From NCBI RefSeq assembly GCF_004403945.1, contig NZ_SOHM01000031.1:150532-214531 (forward strand): a stretch of DNA of 64,000 nt. Reading direction: 5' to 3'. The notes beneath the pieces were generated by a model, which saw only the letters and a list, made by a program, of their open reading frames with translations, did not search any database and was not told where the DNA came from. Origin of the DNA: Cryobacterium lactosi (GTDB lineage: Bacteria > Actinomycetota > Actinomycetes > Actinomycetales > Microbacteriaceae). Shown here in pieces: positions 1 through 8,183 of this stretch. The position numbers were made by a program, and so were the translations under genes. Numbering within the stretch: position 1 is the stretch's first letter; every line of letters begins with the position of its first letter.

Positions 1-351
1 CATTCTGGCGGCTCCATCTTTCGCCGGCCAGATTCTTCACTGTCCGGGATCCTTCTGGTGGGAGGCAATATCAACGCTCTCTGTGGGCGGGAGGGCGAGC
101 GCTGCGGGGTCGATTGGCTCTGTACGGTATGCGTTCACGGCTGTCCTTCTTGCTTCAGTGATGGTGTCTTGCAATCAACGTGTCAACTGAATGGACGCCC
201 CTGTTCCCGGCACAGGGTCAACTGGCTGCCGGCCTTGACCCTGTCCCTAGGACATGGCGTTGACTTGTCTATCGACAGATCGTTGACAGCGAAGGGTACA
301 AAGAAATGGAGAAACCGGTGGCGAAGCAACCGTTGCCTCGGCGGAGCCGTC
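1..351. other. Upstream non-coding region with an inverted repeat
   Basis: No convincing gene. The reading frame of the next gene stays open back to a GTG at 58, but its translation here is Cys-, Arg- and Trp-rich and unlike a protein N-terminus, so I treat it as non-coding. It holds a perfect 10-bp inverted repeat (212-221 and 235-244) and several TTGAC/GTCAA elements, which suggests regulatory DNA. An 18-codon ORF (306-362) overlaps the next start and is probably chance. Confidence 0.45.
212..244. repeat. Perfect 10-bp inverted repeat, 13-nt spacer
   Basis: ACAGGGTCAA at 212-221 is mirrored by TTGACCCTGT at 235-244. It lies about 110 nt before the membrane-protein start at 352. It may be an operator or an RNA hairpin; no poly-T follows, so it is not an obvious terminator. 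Confidence 0.5.
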
Positions 352-1443
352 ATGGTCGTTGACGTGCCCAAGCGATCACGGTGGGCCACCATCGTCGACG
401 GCGTCGATTCCTCAACTGAACGAGCGCGAGAGTCCCTGTCCCTCGGGGCCGGCGTGATCGCTCTGACGGTCGTATCCCTCGTCACACTTGCGGTCTTTCG
501 GTTGCAGTCGTTGCCGATCGCGGGGGAGGCATCGATCGGGCAGCACGGCGCCGTAGCCTCCGCCTTTGTTGCCATCGTCGCGTTCGCCGCCGGCCGCTGG
601 ATCATGCCGCGCCCACACGGCGCACGACAATTCCTGAACGTGCTCGATGGCGTGGCGCTGGCCGTGGCCCACTCGGTGATCGCGCTGCTGACCTGGACGC
701 TGGCGGTCGAGATCCTCGACCGCGCTCTGATCGGCGCGATGGTTTTCGGGATACCTGGAGTGATCTCGGCCGGGGCGATGGGTGGTATCACCGCCTACAT
801 CGTCTTCCAGTCCGCTACGCGTATGCGGCCGGCATCGATGGCTCGGGTGCTTGTCCTCTTTTTCGTCGAAGGGGTTGTGGCCAGCATGCTGGCGGCGAGC
901 GACCCGCAGTGGTGGAACGATGATTTCAGCGCGCTCGGCGTGACCGGCGACGCGTCCGCTCTGACGTTCAATCTGACGCTGATTGTGGCCGGGCTCATCA
1001 TCACCACGCTCGGGCGGTGTGCCCCACTCGGAATCCCGACCACTCACGAGCACGGTATCGCCCGCGTGCGGCTGAGCCTCGTCGTCATCGGGATCTTGCT
1101 CGCGCTCGTCGGGGCGTTGCCCGCCGATACGTTCTATTGGTTGCATACCGCTTTCGCGGTCGGCATCGCCGTCGTTTTCGGGGTGCTCGTCGTTCTGCTG
1201 CCGCGCTGGATCCCCACGATGCCGGCCGCTTTTGTCATGCTCGGACGGATGGGCATCGGCATCCTCGCCGTGCTCTTTGCACTGTTCGGCGTCGGCTACT
1301 ACACACTGACCGCCGTTGAACTGGTAGCGGGCTTCCTCATACTGGCGTGGATCAACCTGTTCATCCGCAGTGCGGCGGCAATCCGGCGGGACTTCGCGGA
1401 TGACTCGGCCGTGCAGAGACAACACCAGGGCTGCTCAGCATGA
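352..1443 (+). CDS. Polytopic membrane protein of unknown function
   Basis: A 363-residue protein made largely of hydrophobic segments, roughly ten predicted membrane spans (for example near residues 27-47, 61-78, 95-120 and 125-145), with a charged cytoplasmic-looking N-terminus and a polar tail after residue 340. ATG 352 is chosen because GGAG lies five bases upstream and because hydrophobic coding begins shortly after it; an in-frame GTG at 58 would add 98 unlikely residues. I recognise no transporter or enzyme motif. It is convergent with the pyridoxal kinase gene downstream, 32 nt away. Confidence 0.7.
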   Translation: MVVDVPKRSRWATIVDGVDSSTERARESLSLGAGVIALTVVSLVTLAVFRLQSLPIAGEASIGQHGAVASAFVAIVAFAAGRWIMPRPHGARQFLNVLDGVALAVAHSVIALLTWTLAVEILDRALIGAMVFGIPGVISAGAMGGITAYIVFQSATRMRPASMARVLVLFFVEGVVASMLAASDPQWWNDDFSALGVTGDASALTFNLTLIVAGLIITTLGRCAPLGIPTTHEHGIARVRLSLVVIGILLALVGALPADTFYWLHTAFAVGIAVVFGVLVVLLPRWIPTMPAAFVMLGRMGIGILAVLFALFGVGYYTLTAVELVAGFLILAWINLFIRSAAAIRRDFADDSAVQRQHQGCSA

Positions 1444-1475
1444 GTCGATTGGTGGCCGTTCTCGTGGCCACACCG

Positions 1476-2327
1476 TTAGCGCATGCGCTGGGCGGAGAAC
1501 TGCATGCGCGGATGAGCGTATGAGTTTTGAGCCTGCACGAGCTGCAGTTCTCGCTCACCCGACTGATACGTCAGCTCGATGAGATCGAATACGCTCGACG
1601 CGGTCCGTTCCAGCGCCAGGGCAGCGTCTCCGGTCGCGCGGTAGTGCGCCGAGAAGAGCGCCGCGGTGACGTCGCCCGATCCGTTCGCCTTGAACGGCAG
1701 ATGGGGAGTCTGCACGATCCACGCACCCTCAGCATCCACGGCGAGCATCTCGATGGTGCCGGGCTCGCGGTCGGGGCGTTCCACACTGGTCACGAGCACG
1801 GTGCCCGGCCCCATCATTCGGGCGAGGTCGACGGAGTCGAGGGTCGAGTCCAATGTGGAGGGCTCGGTTCCGGTGAGGAAGCCCAACTCGAACTGGTTTG
1901 GAGTGATGATGTCGGCCACGGGCACCACACGATCCCGAAGCAGGTGCGGGATCTCGGGCGCCACGAAGCAGCCGGACTTCGCGTTGCCCATCACGGGGTC
2001 ACACGCGTAGATGGCCGAGGGGTTCGCCGCCTTCACCCGCTGCACCGCATCCACGATGACGTCGCCGATGCCGGTGCCGCCCTGGTATCCCGAGAGCACG
2101 ACGTCGATCTGGGGGAGCACACCACGTTCCTCGATGCCGAGGATCACGTCGTGCACATCCTCGGGGGTGATGAGGGATCCGCGCCACGCTCCATAGCCCG
2201 TGTGGTTGGAGAAGTTCACCGTGTTGACCGGTAGCACCTCGACCCCGATGCGCTGGAGGGGGAACACTGCCGCCGAGTTGCCAACGTGGCCGTGAGCGAC
2301 GGCCGACTGAATCGAGAGAATCTTCAC
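1476..2327 (-). CDS. pdxY: Pyridoxal kinase PdxY
   Basis: Phosphorylates pyridoxal with ATP in vitamin B6 salvage. The 283-residue length is normal for PdxY. The N-terminus matches the family (ILSIQSAVAHGHVGNSAA, residues 3-20), followed by the NFSNHTGYG substrate loop, the GYQG segment, the DPVMGN motif near residue 111, and the C-terminal anion-hole motif NGSGD with the catalytic Asp. Start is GTG 2327 with a GGGAGGAAG ribosome site about twelve bases upstream; the family N-terminus rules out a longer protein. It is transcribed alone, towards the membrane-protein gene. Confidence 0.93.
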   Translation of the reverse strand: MKILSIQSAVAHGHVGNSAAVFPLQRIGVEVLPVNTVNFSNHTGYGAWRGSLITPEDVHDVILGIEERGVLPQIDVVLSGYQGGTGIGDVIVDAVQRVKAANPSAIYACDPVMGNAKSGCFVAPEIPHLLRDRVVPVADIITPNQFELGFLTGTEPSTLDSTLDSVDLARMMGPGTVLVTSVERPDREPGTIEMLAVDAEGAWIVQTPHLPFKANGSGDVTAALFSAHYRATGDAALALERTASSVFDLIELTYQSGERELQLVQAQNSYAHPRMQFSAQRMR

Positions 2328-2429
2328 GGGATCAATCTTCCTCCCTTCTTCGCCACGAGTTTCCCCACAAGCATGATCGTCGACCGGGCGCGCTATCCGC
2401 CTTTCGTCCTTCAGGTACGGCCCGCCGGC

Positions 2430-2708
2430 TTAGTCGTGGTCGCGATCCTCGGCCAGGGGGCGAGCTGGAGCCGGGACTTGATAGAACCCCCGCCCGTTCC
2501 GGCGATCACGTAGAGCGACCACGCCCTGGAGCGCTCCAAGCGCGAGCCAAATTGCCCCGAGGGACACCCTCGCGACGTTGGGTCCTTCCACCACCGCAAC
2601 GAGGACCCATGCCAGTCCGACGCAGAACCAGACAACCCCTACCCCGAGTCGGGGTTCACCGACTATTCGACGTGCCAGTCCTGGTTTCGCAATCCCCGCC
2701 TGTGCCAT
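2430..2708 (-). CDS. Small two-span membrane protein
   Basis: A 92-residue protein with two hydrophobic spans (about residues 23-41 and 48-67) separated by a short polar loop, a basic N-terminus and a charged tail. No recognised family. The ATG at 2708 has no strong ribosome site. It lies between pdxY and the citrate transporter gene on the same strand, separated from the latter by a strong terminator, so it probably has its own promoter. Confidence 0.6.
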   Translation of the reverse strand: MAQAGIAKPGLARRIVGEPRLGVGVVWFCVGLAWVLVAVVEGPNVARVSLGAIWLALGALQGVVALRDRRNGRGFYQVPAPARPLAEDRDHD

Positions 2709-2776
2709 GGGGCCACGCTACCCGCCTGCCGCTCACCTCTCGGGATTCAGCGGCCGCGCGGCGGCACGGGCACGGC

Positions 2777-2815
2777 AAAGAGTCCCGGAAGCCGGTTGGC
2801 TTCCGGGACTTTCTG
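2777..2815 (-). terminator. Rho-independent terminator of the citrate transporter gene
   Basis: A perfect 13-bp stem (AGTCCCGGAAGCC at 2781-2793, its complement at 2798-2810) with a 4-nt loop, flanked by AAAG on the left that gives a short U-run on the minus-strand transcript. It starts about 18 nt after the transporter stop codon, where a terminator is expected. Confidence 0.85.
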
Positions 2816-2828
2816 AGATGCCGCGCGC

Positions 2829-4331
2829 TCAGCCGAACGGCACGGCGCCGACGAGCACGCCCACGAGGAGCATCACCAGCGAGACCACGCAGGCGCGCCA
2901 GAGCACCTTCTTGTGGTGGTCGCCGAGGTTGACGCCGGCGAGGGAGACGAGCAGCAGAATCGCCGGCACCAGCGGGCTCTGCAGGTGCACGGGCTGGCCG
3001 ATGATTGAGGCGCGGGCCATCTCCACCGGGTCGATGCCGTAGGTCGCCGCGCTCTCGGCGAGCACGGGCAGGATGCCGAAATAGAACGCGTCGTTGGACA
3101 TGAAGAAGGTCATCGGAATGGAGAGCACCCCGGTGATGACCGCCAGGTACTCGCCCATCGAGGCCGGAACGACCTGCACGACCCAGTCCGCCATAGCCGT
3201 GACCATGCCGGTGCCGTTCAGCACGCCGACAAGGACGCCGGCGGCGAGCACCATCGAGACGACGCCGACGATGCTGGGCGCGTGTGCGACGATCTCGTCG
3301 GCCTGGCTGCGGAGCTTCGGGAAGTTGATCACGAGCGCCAGCGCGGTGCCGACCATGAAGATGTAGGCCAGCGGCATGACATCCAGCACCAGCAGCACCA
3401 TCACGGCGATGGTCAAGACGAGGTTCACCCAGATCAGCTTGGGCCGCAGTGTCGGCCGGTCCGCGCTCAGCATGGTGTCGGCCATCGCGGTGTCGCGCTC
3501 GTCCTCCAACACCAGCTGCTCGGCCAGGGTTGTCGGCCCGGCCGGCATCCGCTGGCCCGGGCGTACCGTGAGGATTCCGGTGGTGGAGAGGGTGGCGGCG
3601 GCTCCCGGCCGCACATCCGTGCCGCGCACGATGCGGTTGCCGCCGAAGAGCTTGCGCCCGAAGCTCTGCGTGGCCGACGGTGCGGCATCCGCCTGGGCGG
3701 CGGGGGAGTACTCGAGGGAGCCGATGCGCTTGCGCTCGCTCAGCCCGAGGAACCAAGCGAAGGCCAGCGCAATGATGATGCCCGTCGCCAGGGAGGGGAG
3801 CATCGGCACAAAGATGTCGGTCGGCGAAACCCCGAGCGCCGACGCGGCCCGCACGGTGGGCCCGCCCCACGGCACGATGTTGAGAGTGCCGTTCATGAGA
3901 CCGGCCACGCAGGTGAGCACCACCGGGCTCATGCCCATGCGCAGGTAGATCGGCAGCATCGCCGACGTGGTGATGATGAAGGTCGTGGACCCGTCGCCGT
4001 CGAGCGACACCGCACCGGCCAGGATCGCCGTGCCCAGAACCACCTTGGCCGGGTCGTTGCCGAGGAAGCGGGTGATGAACCGGATGAGGGGATCGAACAG
4101 CCCGACATCGATCATGATGCCGAAGAACATGATGGCGAACATGAGCAGCGCCGCCGTCGGGGCGAGATCGCCGATCGACTCGATGATCATGTCGCCGAGA
4201 CCCAGCCCGGCGCCGGCGAAGAGGCCGAAGATCGTGGGAACGAGGATGAGGGCGACCATCGGCGTGAGCCGCCTGGTCATGATGAGCACCATGAAGGTGA
4301 GGATCATGGTGAATCCGAGTATGACGAGCAC
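2829..4331 (-). CDS. CitMHS-family citrate:cation symporter
   Basis: A 500-residue inner-membrane carrier of the CitMHS family, which imports citrate complexed with a divalent metal together with protons. The protein begins directly with a membrane segment (VILGFTMILTFMVLIMTRRL), has family-like loops such as LDGDGSTTFIIT and NIVPWGGPT, a long polar central loop (about residues 195-300), and SNDAFYFGILPV near residue 400. GTG 4331 is chosen because AAAGGAG sits five bases upstream; the frame stays open for 52 more codons but that extension is not membrane-like. It is divergent from a DpiBA-type two-component system, which in this family normally controls it. Substrate citrate is inferred from family and neighbours. 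Confidence 0.88.
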   Translation of the reverse strand: MLVILGFTMILTFMVLIMTRRLTPMVALILVPTIFGLFAGAGLGLGDMIIESIGDLAPTAALLMFAIMFFGIMIDVGLFDPLIRFITRFLGNDPAKVVLGTAILAGAVSLDGDGSTTFIITTSAMLPIYLRMGMSPVVLTCVAGLMNGTLNIVPWGGPTVRAASALGVSPTDIFVPMLPSLATGIIIALAFAWFLGLSERKRIGSLEYSPAAQADAAPSATQSFGRKLFGGNRIVRGTDVRPGAAATLSTTGILTVRPGQRMPAGPTTLAEQLVLEDERDTAMADTMLSADRPTLRPKLIWVNLVLTIAVMVLLVLDVMPLAYIFMVGTALALVINFPKLRSQADEIVAHAPSIVGVVSMVLAAGVLVGVLNGTGMVTAMADWVVQVVPASMGEYLAVITGVLSIPMTFFMSNDAFYFGILPVLAESAATYGIDPVEMARASIIGQPVHLQSPLVPAILLLVSLAGVNLGDHHKKVLWRACVVSLVMLLVGVLVGAVPFG

Positions 4332-4349
4332 ATCGACTCCTTTGTCTAT

Positions 4350-4380
4350 GTCTGGATGGTGCGTGTGTCTGGATGGTGCG
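4350..4380. promoter_or_regulatory. Tandem 14-bp direct repeat upstream of citrate transporter
   Basis: GTCTGGATGGTGCG occurs at 4350-4363 and again at 4367-4380, a period of 17 bp, just upstream of the transporter start at 4331. The position suggests binding of the response regulator encoded next door; that role is inferred. Confidence 0.5.
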
Positions 4381-4491
4381 GCCGAGCCAGGAGATCCCGC
4401 TCGGCGGTGTCCGCCGAAGCGGATGACGATGAGTGTGAAGCCTAGACAGGCCGCACCCGCCGCCTCCGGTATCTCGCTTTGACGCACGTAT

Positions 4492-4530
4492 TGCGCATAT
4501 CGTTACTTGTGCGCATTTTGCTCGATGCGC
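4492..4530. promoter_or_regulatory. Repeated TGCGCAT half-sites before the sensor kinase
   Basis: TGCGCAT occurs at 4492-4498 and 4510-4516 (18 bp apart), with an inverted ATGCGC at 4525-4530, immediately upstream of the kinase start at 4547. These are candidate autoregulatory half-sites. They differ in sequence from the 14-bp repeat on the transporter side. Confidence 0.35.
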
Positions 4531-4546
4531 CGCAAGGAGGCGGACG

Positions 4547-6220
4547 ATGCGGTTCTCAACGCAGATGCTGCTGCTCCAACTCGCCTGCGTGACCGTCGTC
4601 GTCGCGATCTGCACCGGCGTGTTCGTGGGGATAGGCGTGCAGCAGCTGCGCGCCGAGGCCGAGACCTCTGCGCTGTCGATTGCGCGCACTGTGGCCGCCG
4701 ACTCCGATGTGCGCGCCGGTGTCGCCCAAGCGTCGGCCGACGCCGGTACGCCGACGAACGCGAGCCTCCTTGACGGTCCGCTCTCCGTTCTCGCGGCCGC
4801 GGCGGAGGCGAACACCGGCGCGCTGTTCATCGTTATCACCGACGACCACGGCATCCGGCTCGCGCACCCGGAACCGCAACTGCTCGGCGCGGTGGTGAGC
4901 ACCGAGTTCGCCGAGGCTCTGGCCGGACGCGAGACGGTGTCGTGGGAATCGGGCACCCTGGGCGCCTCGGCGCGCGCCAAGGTTCCGGTGCGCGACCCCG
5001 ACACCTCGGTGCCGGTGGGGGAGGTGAGTGTCGGGTTCGCCCCGAGCAGCGTGTTCCAGGAGCTTCCCCTGCTGCTGGGCGGCGTCGCGCTCGCTGCCGG
5101 CGCGGCCCTGGCCCTGGGCGCCGTCGTGTCGTTAATCATCCGTCGCCGCCTCGAGCGCCTCACCCTCGGCCTGCAGCCCGAGGAGCTCTCGGCGCTGGTG
5201 GCGAACCAGGCGGCGGTGCTCGACGGCGTGGGGGACGGGGTGCTCGCCTACGGTCCGGACGATGTGGTGACCGTGGCCAACACCACGGCCGCCCGGCTGC
5301 TCGGCATCTCCGACCTGGTCGGACGCCGCATCCACGACCTCGTACTGCCCGGCCCGGTGATCGCTGCCCTGACCGGTGAACCGACCGAACCGTCGGCCGG
5401 GCGACGGAGCGCGGATGCGGCCGATCCGGTCGTACTCGCCGACCACATCGTCTACATCGACACCCACCCGGTGTCGCGCGCAAATCGGGACCTGGGCGTG
5501 ATCGCGGTGATCCGCGACCGCACCGACATCGTCACCATCACGGATCGCCTGGAAACAGTGGCGTCGATGACCGAGGCGCTGAGGGTGCAGCGGCACGAGT
5601 TCGCGAACCGTCTACACGTGACGGCCGGTCTGATGGACGCGGGGCGTGTGCCCGACGCCCGGGACTACCTCGACGACGTGCTGGACGCGGCCCGCACCCC
5701 CGGCGGCCCGTTCGCCGGCGAGCATCTGACCGAGCCGTTCCTGCTGTCGCTGGTGCAAGCCAAGGCTGAGCAGGCCGGTGAGCGCGGGGTGGTACTGACG
5801 GTGGGCCCCGATTCCCTGGTGCGCGGCGTCGTTTCGGCGCCCGCGGACGTGGCCACGGTGCTCGCCAACCTCGTCGACAACGCCGTGAGCGCGGCCGTGT
5901 ATGGCGCAGAGCCCCGGTGGGTGATCGTGGAGCTGCTCGACGACGGCGACACGCTCGTCATGACCGTGTCCGACTCCGGGCGGGGCGTGGCGAACGAAGC
6001 ACAGGTATTCAGCGACGTACACCGATCGGACGTGGACCCGGATGCTGTGCACGGGCGGGGGATCGGCCTGCCGCTCGTGCGCGACGTTGCGGCGCGTCTG
6101 GGCGGAGACGTGTGGCTGGCCGATGCCGGCGGCCCAGGCGGAAGCGGAGCAGTGTTCTGCGCGCGTCTGCCCGGCGTTATGCGGGCACCGGCCCATCCAG
6201 CACAAGGAGAAGAACGATGA
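4547..6220 (+). CDS. CitA/DpiB/DcuS-type sensor histidine kinase
   Basis: A 557-residue membrane sensor kinase. Order: membrane span (7-31), extracytoplasmic sensor domain (32-172, with a PAS-like core around FIVITDDHGIRLAHP), second span (173-197), cytoplasmic PAS (about 218-325), dimerisation box with the phospho-acceptor His350 in RVQRHEFANRLHV, and an ATPase domain with N-box NLVDNAVSAA and glycine box HGRGIGL. This architecture and the QRHEFANRLH box are typical of citrate/C4-dicarboxylate sensors. GGAGG stands seven bases before ATG 4547. The stop overlaps the start of the response regulator (ATGA), so the two are co-translated. Confidence 0.93.
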   Translation: MRFSTQMLLLQLACVTVVVAICTGVFVGIGVQQLRAEAETSALSIARTVAADSDVRAGVAQASADAGTPTNASLLDGPLSVLAAAAEANTGALFIVITDDHGIRLAHPEPQLLGAVVSTEFAEALAGRETVSWESGTLGASARAKVPVRDPDTSVPVGEVSVGFAPSSVFQELPLLLGGVALAAGAALALGAVVSLIIRRRLERLTLGLQPEELSALVANQAAVLDGVGDGVLAYGPDDVVTVANTTAARLLGISDLVGRRIHDLVLPGPVIAALTGEPTEPSAGRRSADAADPVVLADHIVYIDTHPVSRANRDLGVIAVIRDRTDIVTITDRLETVASMTEALRVQRHEFANRLHVTAGLMDAGRVPDARDYLDDVLDAARTPGGPFAGEHLTEPFLLSLVQAKAEQAGERGVVLTVGPDSLVRGVVSAPADVATVLANLVDNAVSAAVYGAEPRWVIVELLDDGDTLVMTVSDSGRGVANEAQVFSDVHRSDVDPDAVHGRGIGLPLVRDVAARLGGDVWLADAGGPGGSGAVFCARLPGVMRAPAHPAQGEER

Positions 6221-6873
6221 CCGACACCATTACCGTGCTCGTGGTCGACGACGACTTCCGCGTCGGCGGTCTGCATCGCGACATCGTCGACGGGTGCCCC
6301 GGCTACACCTCCCTCGAGCCGGTGCGCGGAGTGCGGGCCGCACGCGCGGCGGTGCGCGACCTACGGCCAGACCTGGTGATCTGCGATGTCTACCTGCCCG
6401 ACGGCGACGGGATCGCCTTCGTCGCCGAAATCGACGTCGACGCGTTCATGATCAGTGCGGCCGCTGACGGCGCCACCGTGCGCAGGGCGCTCCGCGCCGG
6501 CGCCCTGGACTACCTCATCAAACCGTTCGAACCCGCCCGGCTCAGCGACCGGCTGGATGCCTATCGCCGGTTCCGCGCCCTGGCCGCTGAGGACCGTCAA
6601 CTCGACCAGGACGCCATCGAAAAGGCCCAGCGGGTGCTGCACGGCCGGGACAGTTCAGTCGCCTCCGGGTCGCGGTCCACGACCGAGAAGCTACTCATCG
6701 AGCTACTCCAGGACGGTGAAACCTCGGCGAGCCTGATCGCCGACCGCGCCGGGCTGTCTCGCGCGACGGCGCAGCGGCACCTCGCCACCCTCGCCACCCG
6801 CGGTGACGTGGACGTGACTCTGCGATATGGATCGATGGGTCGCCCTGAGCACCGTTACAGCGTCCGACGCTGA
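6217..6873 (+). CDS. CitB/DpiA/DcuR-type response regulator
   Basis: A 218-residue regulator with an N-terminal receiver (VVDDDFRVGGLHRDIV; phospho-acceptor Asp57 in ICDVYLPDGDG; conserved Lys102 in IKPF) and a C-terminal winged-helix-type DNA-binding region (LIADRAGLSRATAQRHL, about residues 175-191). The partner kinase overlaps it by four bases. Predicted to activate the divergent citrate transporter gene when citrate or a related acid is sensed. A longer in-frame ORF starts within the kinase gene, but the receiver fold begins at ATG 6217. Confidence 0.93.
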   Translation: MTDTITVLVVDDDFRVGGLHRDIVDGCPGYTSLEPVRGVRAARAAVRDLRPDLVICDVYLPDGDGIAFVAEIDVDAFMISAAADGATVRRALRAGALDYLIKPFEPARLSDRLDAYRRFRALAAEDRQLDQDAIEKAQRVLHGRDSSVASGSRSTTEKLLIELLQDGETSASLIADRAGLSRATAQRHLATLATRGDVDVTLRYGSMGRPEHRYSVRR

Positions 6874-6878
6874 TTCGC

Positions 6879-6902
6879 CTCGCCGTCTTGCGGTGTGGCG
6901 AG
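6879..6902. terminator. Weak hairpin between convergent genes
   Basis: CTCGCC (6879-6884) pairs with GGCGAG (6897-6902) across a 12-nt loop, in the 41-bp gap between the convergent response-regulator and GH27 genes. No U-tract follows, so termination is only suggested by position. Confidence 0.3.
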
Positions 6903-6914
6903 ACCTTCGACCGG

Positions 6915-8183
6915 TCAGGCCTCGAACCGAAGCAGTCGAACTCCATGGGCCTGAACCGCGAGTGTGAGGAATCCGTCGTCGACGCTCAGCAGGGCGCCGT
7001 CCCACACATCGCGCGTCTCGCGCCATTCAGGGCACCCCAGGTCGGTCAGGGAGGCTCTGTATGTGGTCGGCTCCGCCCCGAGCCAGAACACCGCGCGCCA
7101 CTGGATACCATCGCGTTCCGCCTCCCAGACGACCAGGTTGCCGTCACGCACGATCTCCCGGCTCGAGTCGCTCTGGAGGAGGGCAAGCACCTCGTCGTTC
7201 GAGAGCAGCGCCAGTGTTTCCGGTGTTGTGTCGGGTAGGTGCCCGCCGAACATCAGCGGAGAACGCAGGAGGCACCACAGTGTCATCAGCGTGCGCTGCT
7301 CCGCCGGTGTGAACCGGCTCTGGCGGTCATCGCCGACATGCGCACGGATCCCGATGCGGCCGAGGGGAAGCATGTCGGCGTCGGCCCAGGCGCCAGGGCG
7401 CTGGTGTGGAGCCCAACGAGCGGCCCGCTGGAATTGCTCGAGGAGGAGCGCCCAATCGTCCCAGAAATCGTCGGAGATCCGCCACAGCTGGGCGGTGTCG
7501 CGCAGGAGGTCGAGGTTCTTGAGCGAGAGCTGTTTGCCGGGAGAAAGGCTCAGGGTCATCGGGCGACCTGTCGCATCGATCGCGCGGGAAATAGCGGCGA
7601 TCTCGTCGGCCTGGATCGGCGGGTACAGCACGTCGTCGAGCTTGACGAAGTCAACGCCCCATGAGGCCAGTTGCGCCATAACCGAGTCGTAGTACGCCTG
7701 CGCGCCAATCGCGGACATGTTGATGCCGAAATTGTCCGGGTTCCACGAGCACGTGTTCGTTCGATCGGCGATGTCCGCGCAGGTAGCGGTCGAGCCGAGG
7801 ACCGGCAGGCCCTGGTCCGCGGCGCGGCGCGGAACCCCGCGCATGAGGTGCACGCCGAAGCGGAGGCCGAGGGCATGCACCCGCTGTGCCAGCTGGGTAA
7901 AGCCGTCGTGTTCTGCCGAGGGGAACCTTGTGAGTGCAGGCTGAGGCCGACCCCAGCGGTCCAGGATGGGCGCCGACTCGGTGCGGTAGTCGCTCGTGCC
8001 GGGGTTCGGTTCGTACCACTGGATGTCGACGACGACCGTATCCCACCCGTGTTCAAGCAGGTGCTCCGCCAGGTACTGCGCGTTCGCGAGCACCTCCGCC
8101 TCTGTGACGGAGCCGCCGAAACAGTCCCAACTGTTCCAGCCCATCGGCGGCGTCAGCGCACTCTGTCCTCGTTCGGGCCTCAC
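6915..8183 (-). CDS. GH27 family glycosidase (alpha-galactosidase type)
   Basis: A 422-residue clan GH-D enzyme. The N-terminus has the family hallmark TPPMGWNSWDCFG (11-23); VVVDIQWYEP follows (51-59); the nucleophile is probably Asp183 in FVKLDDV and the acid/base Asp near 238 in WRISDDFWDDW. A beta-sandwich-like C-terminal domain follows residue 320. No signal peptide, so it acts inside the cell. GTG 8183 overlaps the stop of the GH51 gene (GTGA), which fixes the start. GH27 includes alpha-galactosidases and beta-L-arabinopyranosidases; with GH51 and GH127 next door, either is possible. Confidence 0.85.
   Translation of the reverse strand: MRPERGQSALTPPMGWNSWDCFGGSVTEAEVLANAQYLAEHLLEHGWDTVVVDIQWYEPNPGTSDYRTESAPILDRWGRPQPALTRFPSAEHDGFTQLAQRVHALGLRFGVHLMRGVPRRAADQGLPVLGSTATCADIADRTNTCSWNPDNFGINMSAIGAQAYYDSVMAQLASWGVDFVKLDDVLYPPIQADEIAAISRAIDATGRPMTLSLSPGKQLSLKNLDLLRDTAQLWRISDDFWDDWALLLEQFQRAARWAPHQRPGAWADADMLPLGRIGIRAHVGDDRQSRFTPAEQRTLMTLWCLLRSPLMFGGHLPDTTPETLALLSNDEVLALLQSDSSREIVRDGNLVVWEAERDGIQWRAVFWLGAEPTTYRASLTDLGCPEWRETRDVWDGALLSVDDGFLTLAVQAHGVRLLRFEA

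Noticed and set aside
58-351. In-frame extension of the first membrane protein from GTG 58
   Set aside because: The translation is Cys-, Arg- and Trp-rich with no membrane character; GGAG before ATG 352 and the start of hydrophobic sequence favour 352.
2656-5163. 835-codon open frame on the minus strand across the citrate transporter and kinase genes
   Set aside because: It runs in a different frame over two clear genes on both strands, has Arg/His/Pro-rich low-complexity translation, and reflects the high third-position GC of the real genes.
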